DNA of 64,000 nt from Prionace glauca (GCA_037974335.1 CM075760.1:22429538-22493537); one strand, 5' to 3'; shown: positions 53,013-63,961, counted from the stretch's first letter. Notes: generated by a model from the sequence alone, not told the origin. Made by a program: numbers and translations.

Positions 53013-53188
53013 TGCAAAAGAAGTATACAAAACCACTGTCAGTCTAGGGAAAAAAAAAATCGAAACAAATAATTCCGGTCTCTGTGGAACATTTTTTCCC
53101 TCCCTTGTTCGCTCAAATCTCCAAATCCCCATCCCACACATTCTTCCTCCTTCCTGGGCTTCCAAACCCATCTCACCCACTCCTCTGT

Positions 53189-53749
53189 CTGGGTTCAGTT
53201 CTGATGTGGGTATGCCGGCGTTAGACTGGCGTAAACACAGTAAAAAGTCTGACAACACCAGGTTTTAGTCCAACCGATTTATTTGATAATATTCTCACAA
53301 GCTTTCGAGGAGACCATGCAGACGCTACGACAACGGATGAATGAACATCGCTCGACAGTCACCAGGCAAGACTGTTCCCTTCCTGTTGGCGAACACTTCA
53401 GCGGTCACGGGCATTCAGCCTCTGACCCTCGGGCAAGCATTCTCCAAGGCGGCCTTCACGACACACGACAGCGCAGAGTCGCTGAACAGAGACCGACAGC
53501 CAAGTTCCGCACACGATGTGTGGCCGCCTTGGAGAATGCTTGCCCGAGGGTCAGAGGCTGAATGCCCGTGACCGCTGAAGTGTTCGCCAACAGGAAGGGA
53601 ACAGTCTTGCCTGGTGACTGTCGAGCGATGTTCATTCATCCGTTGTCGTAGCGTCTGCATGGTCTCCTCGAAAGCTTGTGAGAATATTATCAAATAAATC
53701 GGTTGGACTAAAACCTGGTGTTGTCAGACTTTTTACTGGGTTCAGTTCT
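53189..53749. mobile_element. Penelope-like element fragment arranged as a palindrome
   Basis: Two 217-bp arms (53238-53454 and 53522-53738) are inverted copies with no difference that I can see, around a 67-bp spacer. Each carries the element end ('gtctgacaacaccagg', 'cacaagctttcgagg') and part of a GIY-YIG-type endonuclease region (ETMQTLRQRMNEHR ... LPVGEHFSGHGHSASD). A 14-bp direct repeat 'ctgggttcagttct' (53189-53202 and 53736-53749) flanks the whole, as a target duplication. It is a non-functional fragment. Confidence 0.85.
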
Positions 53750-54049
53750 CCAGCTCCTGTCTGCAGACTGACAATAAAACCAATGGGTCATATGGGGGTG
53801 TTGGGTCCTCCAGCGGGTGTTTGTGAATCCTCCCCGCCCACCTCCCAGGGTTTCCTTCCTTCCCAGGGATCAGAGCCCTAATTGATTTGAGGCCAAAGTG
53901 TAACCTATTACTTACAGTCCCCCTCCCCCATCCTCTGATATGAACCATCCTCCAGTGGCTGAGCCAAAATGGGGCCGTTAATCTGGGTCTATTCCCAGGA
54001 GGGAGAGGCCCCGCAGTTTCAAACAAGGGGGCTGACAATGATTCTGAAG

Positions 54050-54640
54050 CGGATCCACAAAGTGTTTCCAGACCCGCCCAGCCACCGCCTAACGCTGACT
54101 CCGCTTCTCCGGGACAAACCAGCACCAATGACACTGCGCATGCTCCACATCACAACGCCCGGGAACTGATTGACGACAGGTACGGACCAATAGGAATAGG
54201 GGGCGGGGCTGGAGGACCGATCGGGAGCGGCTGCTCCTCCAACCAATCGTAGTGAATGAGGGACGGGACTGGAATTCACTATATGGAAAGAATGCACATG
54301 CGCAGTCAGCAACGGCGTTTGTGGCACGCGCAGTGTGGGTGACCGCATTCGGAGCGAAGTTTCTCTGTCTCATCAGCAGCCGGTAAGGATGGGGAAACAT
54401 AGAGGGAGCAGTGGAACTGGCGGATGGGCGTGGAGGGTTTCTAAATATCTGGTGAAGGCCTCAAACCTCGACTATGAGCCCGTAGGTCCCGTGTTTGCAA
54501 CTTCCGGTCTTTTTTCGGAGACGAAGCTCAGGATTACGGCCTCCATCTTGATTGAGCAAGGAGCAGAGCGCATGCGCTGTTGTCTTGGTGACGCAACCAT
54601 GAGTGGGTGGGTCTTTGTGTTTCTGCTCCCACCGGGTCCT
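54050..54640. promoter_or_regulatory. Promoter block between zinc-finger genes F and G
   Basis: 'ggaactgattgacgac', 'ggaccaatagg', 'gggggcggggctggaggacc' and 'tcctccaaccaatcgtagtg' repeat the module order of the 29.2-kb block. NRF1 sites 'ctgcgcatgctcc' (about 54136), 'gcacatgcgcag' (about 54293) and a perfect 'gcgcatgcgc' (54568-54577) follow. Genes F (-) and G (+) diverge from here. 'gcagccggtaaggatgg' near 54380 may hold a first-exon donor. Confidence 0.7.
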
Positions 54641-54806
54641 AGTGCTCTGCCTGCACTGAGTCATGAGCAACAGGTTTTCAAACAGCTTCACCCACTCCCA
54701 GACTGCACCTGACATTTGCAGCCGAGAGAAATTTATGGGTCATGTACATATTCAGTATAAGTGGTTGCATCCCTGTATACTTACCTGCATCGGATATACG
54801 GCTTTT

Positions 54807-55205
54807 GTACTCGTTGGAGTTTAAAAGGATGAGGGGGGAATCTTATTGAAACTTACAGGATGCTGCGAAGCCCTGGATAGAGTGGACTTGGAGAGGATGT
54901 TTCCATTAATAGGAAAAACTAGAACCAGAGAGGGCACAACCTCAGGGTAAAGGGACAATCCTTTAAAACGGAGATGAGGAATTTCTTCAGCCAGAGAGTG
55001 GGAAATGTGTGGAACTCTTTGATGCAGAGAAGGCTCGGTCATTGTGTGTCTTTAAGACAGAGATAGATAGGTTCTTGATTAATAAGGGAATTAGGGGGTT
55101 ATGGGGAAAAGATAGGAGAATGGGAATGAGAAAACTATCAACCATGCCTGAATGGTGGAGTAGACTCGATGGGCCGAGTGGCCTAATTCTGCTCCTATGC
55201 TTTAT
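54807..55205 (+). mobile_element. LINE 3' fragment (other CR1-related subfamily)
   Basis: Coding remnants LLEFKRMRG-like, FFSQRVGNVWNSLMQRRLGH and FLINKGIR, tail 'tcgatgggccgagtggccta'. Confidence 0.8.
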
Positions 55206-55252
55206 GGTTGTTTTGGTTACACTTCTGCCCCAGGCTGTTTATGTTTACATGG

Positions 55253-55410
55253 AAACATACATAGAAAATAGAAACGGAAGTAGGCCATTCAGCCCTTTGA
55301 GCATTCCCTGCCATTCATTATGGTCATGGCTGATCCTCAGATTCAATTCCTAATCCACCCCCCACCATTAAATCCCCTTAGCCCCAAGAGATATATCTAA
55401 TTGAAACCAA
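55253..55410 (-). mobile_element. LINE 3' end, antisense
   Basis: 'gaagtaggccattcagccct' and 'tatggtcatggctgatcctc' are the antisense of a CR1-like tail, placed tail to tail with the previous element. Confidence 0.7.
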
Positions 55411-55469
55411 GGTCTACTTCCACTTTTGAGGAGCGGAGCTCCAAAGATAGCATAACAACGTAACCCAAA

Positions 55470-55722
55470 TTATTTACCCCACTAATCTCCCTAACCTACA
55501 CATCCTGGGGGGGAAATAATGGATAATTTAATATGGTCAGTTCACCTAACCTGAATATCTTTGGACTGTGGGAGAAAACTGGAGCACCCAGAGGAAACCC
55601 ACACAGACAAGTGGAGAATCTGTAAACTCCACACAGATAGGTAACCAAGGCTGGAATCGAACCCAAGTCTCTGGCGCTGTGAGGCAGGAGTACTAACCAC
55701 TTTGCCACTGTGCCAGTCATGT
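55470..55722 (-). mobile_element. tRNA-headed SINE
   Basis: Minus: head 'gcacagtggcaaagtggtta', B-box region 'ttgggttcgattccagcc', core 'gtgggtttcctctgggtgct'. Inserted just before the gene G acceptor. Confidence 0.82.
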
Positions 55723-55747
55723 AATTCTTTGTAAACTAATTTTACAG

Positions 55748-57127
55748 GAAATAGAAGAGGGGGATTTGCAGTCTGGACAAACAAATCTCACGTCAGACAG
55801 AGTCAATCAGTTCATTGGGATTTGTACATCTGAGGGGATTTAATTGACCATCTCAGTTGGAAACTGGTGAGAATCTGTTTCTTTTCTCCTCCTGTGGGAA
55901 GGGATTGATACAGCTGGAAAACATGCTGACACGACAGCGAGCTCGCAATAGTGAGAGTTCATTCACCTGCTCCGTGTGTGGGAAGAAATTCATGTGTTCG
56001 TCCAACCTGCTGGCTCACCAACTCAACCACATCATTCAAAAGCCTCTTCAAAGCTCTGATTCTGGGGAAAGCATTGAAACCTCTGAGGAACAGGCCCACC
56101 AGCAGCTCCTTCACACTGCCGAGAGACCGTTCAGCTGCTCCCACTGCGGGAAGAGGTTCACTCAGTCCTCCCGCCTCGCAGAGCACCAGCTCCTTCACAC
56201 ACACGAGAGACCTTTCAGCTGCTCCCACTGTGGGGAGTCGTTCAGTGACTCAGTGCATCTCACTGAGCACCAACAAGTTCACACCAAGGACAGGCCATTC
56301 AGTTGCTCCCAGTGTGGGAAGAGATTCACTCAGTCCTCCCACTGCACCGTTCACCAACAGGTTCATTTTCAGAAGAGACATTTTAAATGCTTTAAATGTG
56401 AGAAGACCTTCAAAAGGAGGATTAGTCTGCTGATACACCAGGGCACTCACACTGGGGAGAGGCCGTACGTTTGCCCTGTGTGTGGGAAAGCATTTCCTTC
56501 TTTACAGCATCTGCTAAGTCACCGGCGTATTCACACCACGGAGAGGGCATTCATCTGCTCTGTGTGTGGGAAGGCTTTCACAGAGTCATCCAGCCTCCGG
56601 AGACACCGCCGCACTCACACAGGGGAGAAGCCGTTCTCCTGTTCCATTTGTGGCAAAAGATTTGCTCAGTTTTCCTACTGCAATCAACACCAACACATTC
56701 ACTCTGATAAGAGACCTTTTCAGTGCTCAGAATGCAAAAAGAGCTTTAAAAGAAGTGATGATTTGCTGAAACACAAACGCATTCACACCGGGGAGAGACC
56801 GTTCCTGTGCTCTGTGTGTGGAAAGAGATTCGCTCAGTCGTCTGGCCTGCTGAGGCACCAACGCATTCACACCGGGGAGAAACCGTTCACCTGCTCTGTG
56901 TGTGGGAAGGGATTCACTGATTCATCCTATATGCTGAAACACCAGTGAGCTCACACTGCAACAGAACCGTTCACCTGTTCCCTGTGTGGAAAGGGATTCA
57001 CTGATCCATCCCGCCTGCAGAGACACCAGCGAGTTCACACTGGCTCGAAACCGTTCAACTGCTCCATGTGTGGGAAGGGATTTAATCAGTATTACAGCCT
57101 GCTGAAACATAGACGACGTCATGTGTG
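55748..57127 (+). CDS. C2H2 zinc-finger gene G, stop in a late finger
   Basis: A terminal exon after acceptor 'aattttacag'; start Met 55857 ([16 protein letters not shown]). The open frame of 363 residues holds a worn first unit, [10 protein letters not shown], a spacer, then nine fingers (FSCSHC, FSCSHC, FSCSQC, FKCFKC, YVCPVC, FICSVC, FSCSIC, FQCSEC, FLCSVC) and a tenth (FTCSVC) that ends at MLKHQ. There CGA of the usual HQRVH has become TGA at 56946-56948. Two further perfect fingers follow in frame (FTCSLC, FNCSMC, ending LLKHRRRHV) to a stop at 57126-57128. So a single base change removed two fingers. It is more diverged in its linkers than genes A-F. Divergent partner: gene F. Confidence 0.88.
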
Positions 57128-57189
57128 ACCCACAAAGCTGGATTCTGTTGTTCCTGCACCCTGAGATAAACAATAACAATTCGATCAAA

Positions 57190-57540
57190 TGAGAGGCAGT
57201 GACCCAGTGGAATTATCACAGGACTCAGGGTAAGGCTCTGGGGACCCAGGTTCGAATCCCACCACAGTCGATGGTGAAATTTGTGTTCAATTAAAATCTG
57301 GAATTAAAAGTCTGACAGACCTTAACCATTGTCAATTGTGGTAAAAACCCATTTGGTTCAGTAACGTCCTTTAGAAAAGGAAAGCTGCCATCCTTACCTG
57401 GCCTGATCTACATGTGAACTCCAGACTGACGGCAATGTGGTTGATTCTCAAATACCCTCTGAAATGGAGGGCAGTTAAGGATGGGCAAGAAATGCTGGCC
57501 CAGCAAGTGATGCCTACATCCCGTAACAATGAATAACAAA
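57190..57540 (+). mobile_element. tRNA-headed SINE (second family)
   Basis: Head with 'ggggacccaggttcgaatcc' B box, then 'ccattgtcaattgtggtaaa', 'ccatccttacctggcctgat', 'atgtgaactccagactgacg' and end 'cctacatcccgtaacaatga'. Nearly full length, resembling the elasmobranch HE1 type by memory. Confidence 0.8.
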
Positions 57541-58330
57541 ATATTCCAGTGGCCCTATTCCAGAGCCATTTAACCCTTTTGATGATCTCCCAGTAGCTGT
57601 ATATTTTGCTTTTGTTTTCAATTAATGTTACCCTCTCACACAGAGATATCTGTCTCGTGAGTTTTATATTGTCTATAGTTGAAGACTATCTCAAATTGTC
57701 AAATTACCCTCAAGACTAGTCATAATTTGGAAATTTGTAATCGATGATGTGTTTAAGTGAAATACACCTCAATTTCTTTGTTTCACATCATGATTTGTAT
57801 ATCTGTTCTGTATGTTTCCTCTATCCAGCTTGTGGTTTGCCTGTCTGGGAAGTATTTCATCAGATGATATAAAGAGAGATACAGTCTGGTAACCCACCCT
57901 ATGGTGACACTGATAATGCTTTTTTTGTCAAGAGGCAGTGCATAGAAAACTATCTTCTGTCACACACTGTCCTGCATTGGCCTCGAATGAAGATGACATT
58001 TTGCTGTTTAGGATTACCTGAAACTCGTCAGTGACAGACCAGTTTATGCGTGAAATCACTGTGGTTCTCCACATTATTCACTCAGGTCTGTGGATTTTAT
58101 CATGAAAAGGCAGAGATGAATGTATATTTAAACGGATGGGTCACTGGGTGGCAGAGTGGCTCTTTCACTGAAGGGTCTTGAGTTCAACCACATCCCACAC
58201 TTGACTGGGAAAAATCCCTGCCCTGGGAAAGAGGGGAAAACCGTATAATAGGGAAAATGGGTTGGAGTTGATGGATTTTGAAGAGAAAGGAATTAATCCA
58301 AACCAGAGTTGGTTAAAATTTCATTCAATA
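57541..58330. other. Intergenic, no feature seen
   Basis: AT-rich sequence of unique appearance. No exon or repeat is recognised. Confidence 0.35.
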
Positions 58331-58781
58331 TTTATTTTAAAAATTCAGAGAATATTTTTCAGCGACATTTGTTTTAAGCTAGAAAAGTGAACATAACGAT
58401 CAAGCTTCACATTGAGAACAGGACACATGCACAGGGAATCCATCAATATTTATACATCTGGTACATACACCAGAAACAGAAAACAGGATCTTAATAGAAA
58501 GAGGAATTATCAGATGCGAATGAGGAATGAGAAAAGTTTCTTAATAATAAATGCTATTAAAACTATTAACCACAATTACATTCTAACAAAAATGCCTCGT
58601 ACATTTCACACTGAAAACTGAAATAATGTCTATCATTACCTCAGTTACAGATTCAGAATGACAACCTGAGAATTTTTTTTACTGATAGTCACTGAGAGCA
58701 GATATTGTATCTGTGTCATCCAGAGATTTTGATAATCATCTGTGGTAATCTGTGATAATCATACTGCGTTCAAAATTCAGC
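58331..58781 (-). other. Putative 3' UTR of the Ig membrane transcript
   Basis: Lies after the TM2 stop on the minus strand. An AATAAA (58331-58336 on plus as 'tttatt') would end a 3' UTR of about 450 bases. Inferred only. Confidence 0.35.
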
Positions 58782-58793
58782 TCATTGTTTGAT
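58782..58793 (-). CDS. IgH membrane exon TM2 (cytoplasmic tail)
   Basis: After acceptor 'tatctttcttttacag' the exon reads Ile-Lys-Gln-stop. With TM1 ending in Lys it gives the very short cytoplasmic tail KIKQ, comparable to the KVK tail of IgM. The split of a tiny tail exon from TM1 is the standard layout of membrane IgH genes. Confidence 0.6.
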   Translation of the reverse strand: MKQ

Positions 58794-58934
58794 CTGTAAA
58801 AGAAAGATACAATATTGAAGCAGATGTTTATGATGCGGGGACATTAATGATGGAGTTTTTAATCAGTGAAACATTGAGAGATGTTTCAAATCCATTCTGC
58901 CAGTGTGAAATGTGAGTGAGTTGAATCATCTCAC

Positions 58935-59062
58935 CTTCACCAGAGTGACGGCAGTGCTGTCGGACATGCTCAGGAAGAACAGGACGATGAATGTGGAAGC
59001 GGTTGTCCAGATGTTGCTGTTATCATCCTCATTGCCTTCAATCCAGATGTGATCAGTGAAGT
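58935..59062 (-). CDS. IgH-type membrane exon TM1
   Basis: A 128-bp exon bounded by acceptor 'atcccctag' and donor 'gtgag', with a phase-1 start (G|AC). It encodes an acidic membrane-proximal stretch FTDHIWIEGNEDDNSN, then IWTTASTFIVLFFLSMSDST and AVTLVK. WTTASTFIVLFFLS...ST.VTL.K is the conserved antigen-receptor transmembrane motif of Ig heavy chains, which binds the Ig-alpha/Ig-beta signalling pair. The residue before Ser-Thr is Asp, where Tyr is usual; one base change would explain it. No Ig constant-domain exon is found upstream on the minus strand within the window, and zinc-finger gene H lies in between. It is either the far 3' end of an IgH cluster or an orphan exon. Confidence 0.85.
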
Positions 59063-60682
59063 CTAGGGGATGGAGACCAGGAAATGAAATTAGATTACTT
59101 TATTGATCCAGGGAATCTTATTGTTATTTTTCTTTCCCCGTTCTCCTTCATAAACTGTTAATGTATTCTCTGTATAATTTTCGATATATGTCTACGATTA
59201 AGTTCAGGGCACTCAGTAGCCGATCTCCATAATTATTTTCACAGCTGATCTTTACATTCCTTGGACAGTCCGTGTCAGAAGGACTGAAGATGTTTTCTTG
59301 AGTGTTAGTTCATTTTTGAACACTTCATAGCATTGAAGAATGTTATGACTGATATGGAGGAACGTTCACTGATCAATGATTGTTTTCACAGATGTTTACT
59401 GATCTGTAAACTGTGAATGCTGCTGTTTAAGAGCCGGGATGTAATTTCCGATCTTTTCTCATTGATGGTGGAAATGCTCAGTAGATCATGAGCTTAAATT
59501 CAGTTTCTCAACGTGTTTATCGATGCAATTTGCATTTGTGTGCATGAGAATCTCGTGGTCTGCATTAACGTTTGGTCCTGCGTTAATGTGTGTGCGTGAG
59601 GGTTAATGAACATGTTCATTTTCTTGTGCTTGTTGATTTGTGTTGTTGTGTGTGTGCGTCTGTGTATATTTTATTTGGCTGACATTATGGATGCATGCCT
59701 CTTATTGTGTGAAGTCGATACACATTTACTAATGTCACACACAATGTGTGCATGTGTTCATGCCTACTTTAATATGTTGATTTCTGTCACACGGGGATGG
59801 TTTCCCTCCCATTCTGTGTGAGCCTGTTTCTCAGTCTTTTTGTGCACATGTCTGTTAACATATTAGTGTCTGTATATCCGTGTTGATATCTTCATAACGA
59901 TGTTTGTGTTTCCGTGTGAAGCAATGTGTGCTATGGTGTTCTGTTCTATTTGAGCATGGTAATGTTTTGCGTGTAAAAGTTTGACTCTCTGGCCATCTGT
60001 GTGCAGTCTGTTAATGTGTACATATGTATTTTCCATGTTTGCGTGTTAATGTGTAGAACATTACATGTCTCTGTATCTATATTCCTGTCAGTGTGAATAT
60101 CTAATAACATGTATTCATCTGAATGTATGTATGTGGATCTGCATGCATGTGCTTCTGTCTGGAATGTGAATATGCATGTATCTGTTTGAGCTTGGATCTG
60201 TATACCTATTTGCATATGTTTATGCGTGTGTTGTACTTGTGTGTTTGCATTTCTCTGTGTGTGTATGTGTGTTTGTACATATTTGATTATTTACGTGCAT
60301 GTTGTTTTTCTGCCTGTTTGTACAAGTTCATGTCAATTAGTGTATGTGTGTGTGTGAGTATGCGTGTGTAAGTGTGTGTGTGTGGTGAGGAAGAGGATGA
60401 ATGTATGTGTGCCTCTGTACATTTGTGCATGGTAGTATTTGTGGCAGAGCGTATTTGTGTGTGTGTGTGTGTATTGTTGTTCGCGTATGTGTTGCCCATG
60501 AGTGTATTTGCGTGAGCGTGCTTGTTTGTGTTCATTTGTGTATATCTTGTATGAACTTATGGTGTATGAATACATATTTGTATGCATGCATGTTTCTCTG
60601 TGTTTTGTGAATGTATTTATGTGTGTTGTGCACGTGTGTGCCTTTGTGTTTGTTTATGAATGTGCTTGTCCGTTTTTCTATA
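59063..60682. repeat. TG-rich tract upstream of the Ig membrane exon
   Basis: From about 59500 the plus strand is dense in 'tgtgtg', 'tgtatg' and 'gcatgt' words, with short pure (TG) runs near 60338 and 60462. Cryptically simple DNA with no gene; open frames are composition artefacts. The first 400 bases are AT-rich intron-like sequence. Confidence 0.7.
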
Positions 60683-61990
60683 TGCCGCCCCTTTTTTTAA
60701 ATGACTAAGCTAGTCCCAATTGCCTGCATTTGGCCCATATCCCTTGATAGCAATCTTACTCGTAACAGTCTAAATGTTTTTCAAAAGACAAAATTGCACC
60801 CGCCTCTACTACTACCTCTGGCAATTTGTTCCAGACACTCACCATGCTGTGTCTGAAAAGTCACCCCTCTGGACCCTTTTGTATCTCTCCCCTCTCATCT
60901 TAAACCTATGGCCTCTAGTTTTAGACTTCCCCACCTTTGGAAAAAGATATTGACTATCGAGCTGATCTATGCCCCTCATTATTTTATAAATTTCTATAAG
61001 ATCACCCCTAAGCCTCCTATGCACCAGAGGAAAAACAACCCAGTCTATCCAGCGTCTCTTTATAACTCAAACCATCAAGTCCCAGAAGCATCCTAATAAA
61101 TCTTTTCTGCATTCTTTCTAGTTTAATAATATCCAGTCTATAATAAGGTGACCAGAACTGTGTGCAGTATTACAAGTGGTTTTACCAAAGTCTTGTGCAA
61201 CTTCAACAAGACGTCCCAACTCCTGTATTCAATGTTCTGACTAATGAAACCAAGCATGCTGAATGCCTTCTTCACCACCCTGTCCATCTGTGACTCCACT
61301 TTCAATGAGCTATGAACATGTACCCCTAGATCTCTTTGTTCTACAACTTTCCCCAATGCACTACCATTAACTAAGCCCTACCCTGGTTCGATCTATCAAA
61401 ATGCATCACCTCGCATTAAATTAAATTCCATCTGTCAATCGTCAGCCCACTGGCCCAATTGATCAAGAACCCACTGCAATCCGAACTAACCTTCTTCACT
61501 GTCCACTAAGCCACTCACCTTGGTGTTATCTGCAAACTTACTAACCATGCCTCCTAAATTTTCATCCAAATCATTAATACAAATGACAAATAACAGTGGA
61601 CCCAGCACCGATCCCTGAGGCACACCGCTGGTCACAGGCTTCCAGTTTGAAAAACAACTCTACATCTATCCACTGGTTTCTGTCATCAAGCTAATTTTGC
61701 ATCCATTTAACTACCTCACATTGGATCCCGTGAGATTTAATCTTATGCAACAACCTACTATGTGGTATCTTATCCAAGGCCTTGCCAAAGTTCATGTAGA
61801 CAACATCAACTGCACTGCCCTCATTTATCTTCTTGGTTACCCCTTCAAAAACCTCAAACTTCTGAGACATGATTTTCCACTCTCAAAGCCATGCTGACTG
61901 TCCCTAATCAGTCCTTGCCTCTCTAAATGCCTGTAGATTCTGTCTCTCAGAATACCTTCTACCAGCGTACCCACTACAGATGTGAGGCTC
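60683..61990 (-). mobile_element. CR1 LINE, 3' segment
   Basis: Antisense element with its 3' end at the left ('gccgccccttttttta'). It runs through the C-terminal region (RGIDQLDSQYLFPKVGKSKT, VEQRDLGVHVHSSLKVESQM) and back to the middle of the RT ('ccactacagatgtgaggctc'). Several frame breaks. Confidence 0.88.
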
Positions 61991-62195
61991 TTTAAAGTGC
62001 ATCAAGGTAGAGAAATCCCCAGGGCCTAATGAAGTGTATCCCAGGACATTGTGGGAGGCTAGGGAGGAAATTGCAAGTCCCCCAGCAGAGATATTTGAAC
62101 TGACATCCACAAGTGAGGTGCCTGAAGATTGGAGGTAGGCAAATATTGTGCCTTTGTTTAAAAACAGGGAAGCAAAGTTATGAGACCGGCCAGTT
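61991..62195 (+). mobile_element. Same CR1 LINE, inverted 5' segment
   Basis: Reads in the opposite sense: VEKSPGPNEVYPRTLWEARE, then SEVPEDWR and ANIVPLFKNREAK, the RT stretch just N-terminal to where the minus segment stops. Orientation and order match a twin-priming inversion. Confidence 0.8.
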
Positions 62196-62303
62196 AAGCA
62201 GAAAGAAACTCACTGACCCTCCCACTTCAACTGTCAGAGTGGACATATTTCAGTGCTGGATGTGATTAACAGCAGCAATAACAGCAGAATCCAACGATTG
62301 TAC
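62196..62303 (-). other. 3' flank of gene H
   Basis: 'tgtgattaacagcagcaata' is shared with the 3' flanks of genes E and F, so it is native zinc-finger 3' UTR. Confidence 0.55.
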
Positions 62304-63564
62304 TCAATTATGAACTCGCTGGTGTCTCAACAGGGTAGATGACTGAGTGAATCCTTTCCCACAGTCAGAGCAGGTGAATGGTCTCTCCCCAGTGTGGACT
62401 CGTTGGTGTCTTCTCAGGTTGGACAAATCTCGGAACTGCTTCCCACAATCAGAGCAGGTGAATGGTCTCTCCCCAGTGTGAACTCGCTGGTGTTTTTGCA
62501 GAGTGGATGAATCTTTGAATTTCTTTGTGCACACTGTGCAGATGAACGGCTTCTCCTCAGTGTGAATTCGTTGGCGTGTCAGCAGATGGGTTGAATTTTT
62601 GAAACCCTTCCCACAGTCAGAACAGATGAATGACCTCTCCTCGGTGTGAATCTGTTGGTGTCGCATCAGGTTGGATAACCATCTAAACCTTCTCGCGCAG
62701 AGAGCGCAGCTGAATTGTTTCTGCTCAGTGTGAACTCGCTGGTGTGTCTGCAGGTTGGATGACTGAGTGAATCCCTTTCCACACTGAGAGCAGGTAAACG
62801 GCCTCTCCCCAGTGTGAGCTCGCTGGTGTGTCAGCAAATCGGATAACTGATTGAATCTCTTCCCACACTCAGAGCAGCTAAATGGCCTCTCCCCAGTGTG
62901 AATTCGCTGATGTGTCTGCAGGTTGGATAACTGAGTGAATCCTTTCCCACACTCAGAGCAAGCAAATGGCCTCTCCCCAGAGTGAACTCGCTGATGTATC
63001 TTCAGGGTGGATGAATGTTTGAAACATTTCCCACATGCTGTGCAGGTGAATGGCCTTTCCTTCATGTGAATTCGCTGGTGTGTCAGCAGGTGGGATGAAT
63101 TTGTGAATCCCTTCCCACAATCAGAGCAGGTAAACGGCCGCTCCCCGGTGTGAATACGTCGATGAGTTTCTAGTTTTGAGGGGGTTATGAATCTCTTTCC
63201 ACAGTCCTCACATTTCCACGGTTTCTCCGTGGTGTAGGTGTCCTCGTGTCTCTCCATGTTCAACAATCAAATTAAGTTTCCGCACACAGGACACACATAG
63301 GGTCTTTCCCGGCTCCAAATGGGAATGTTTCTTCAAGCTGTGTAACTGGTTAAGGCAGGAACAATCAGTTCAAAGTGCGTGTGCTGATGCTTTTCTAGTC
63401 ACACTGACAATTAATAACTGATGAAGCTGATAGAGCAGACAATTATTTCTCCATCTAGATTCAAAGGCCACTGATCTTCACTTTGCAATGAATCAACTGA
63501 ATCTTTCAGATCCTGATGCAACGTTTGGTTTGAGATTTCTGGCTTAAATCCTCATTTCTAACAT
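62304..63564 (-). CDS. C2H2 zinc-finger gene H, 11 fingers, intact
   Basis: A terminal exon after acceptor 'acttcttttacag' (exon start 63564). ORF from Met 63266 (MLNMERHEDTYTTEK), 320 residues. Eleven tandem fingers run WKCEDC, FTCSDC, FTCTAC, FACSEC, FSCSEC, FTCSQC, FSCALC, FICSDC, FICTVC, FTCSDC and FTCSDC, ending LLRHQRVHN with a stop. Finger 8 has Arg for the first His (LLTRQRIH); the others keep all ligands. Upstream exon sequence contains a worn finger (RPYVCPVC), as in gene F. The cleanest open frame in the cluster; predicted nuclear DNA-binding protein. Its promoter is beyond the right edge. Confidence 0.93.
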
Positions 63565-63652
63565 CTGTAAAAGAAGTTGACAAAAGTAATCAGCGTTAGT
63601 ACAGGATAGACATTCAGAACAGACAATTCTAGTTTCTCTGGAGCATTTTTTT
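63565..63652 (-). other. Intron edge of gene H
   Basis: Polypyrimidine tract and intronic sequence just upstream of the gene H exon; nothing further. Confidence 0.5.
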
Positions 63653-63961
63653 AAAACCTGTTTAAAATAAGTTTAAAGCACTTTGTTCTTTGTAGAACTG
63701 TTTAAAGCATTTATTTTATTGTATTTACTGCTAGTTTGGAACATAGTTGTGGACGAGGCTGCTTTAATTTAATTAATTATCAGGGCCACACGGTGAAGCC
63801 TTTCACTGTTTGCTGGAGCAGAGAGAGAGAGCTAAGAATTTACCTGTTAAAAACCTGTTTAAAATAAGTTTAAAGCACTTTGTTCTGTGTAGAACTGTTT
63901 AAAGCATTTATTTTATTGTATTTACTGCTAGTTTAGAACATAGTTGTGGACGAGGCTGCTT
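63653..63961 (+). repeat. 112-bp direct repeat at the window edge
   Basis: 63653-63764 and 63850-63961 match over 112 bases with about two differences, giving a 197-bp period. Both begin 'aaaacctgtttaaaataagt' and end 'tggacgaggctgctt'. It may be a tandem array continuing past the window. Confidence 0.9.

Noticed and set aside
58021-58110. Possible recombination signal sequence near the Ig membrane exon ('cactgtg')
   Set aside because: No matching nonamer at 12 or 23 bases, and no V, D or J segment nearby.
59606-60708. Frames rich in Cys, Val and Tyr in the TG-rich tract
   Set aside because: Composition artefacts of (TG)n-like DNA in all frames.
63653-63961. Possible LTR pair
   Set aside because: The repeats lack convincing TG...CA ends, internal primer site or coding remnants; called only a direct repeat.
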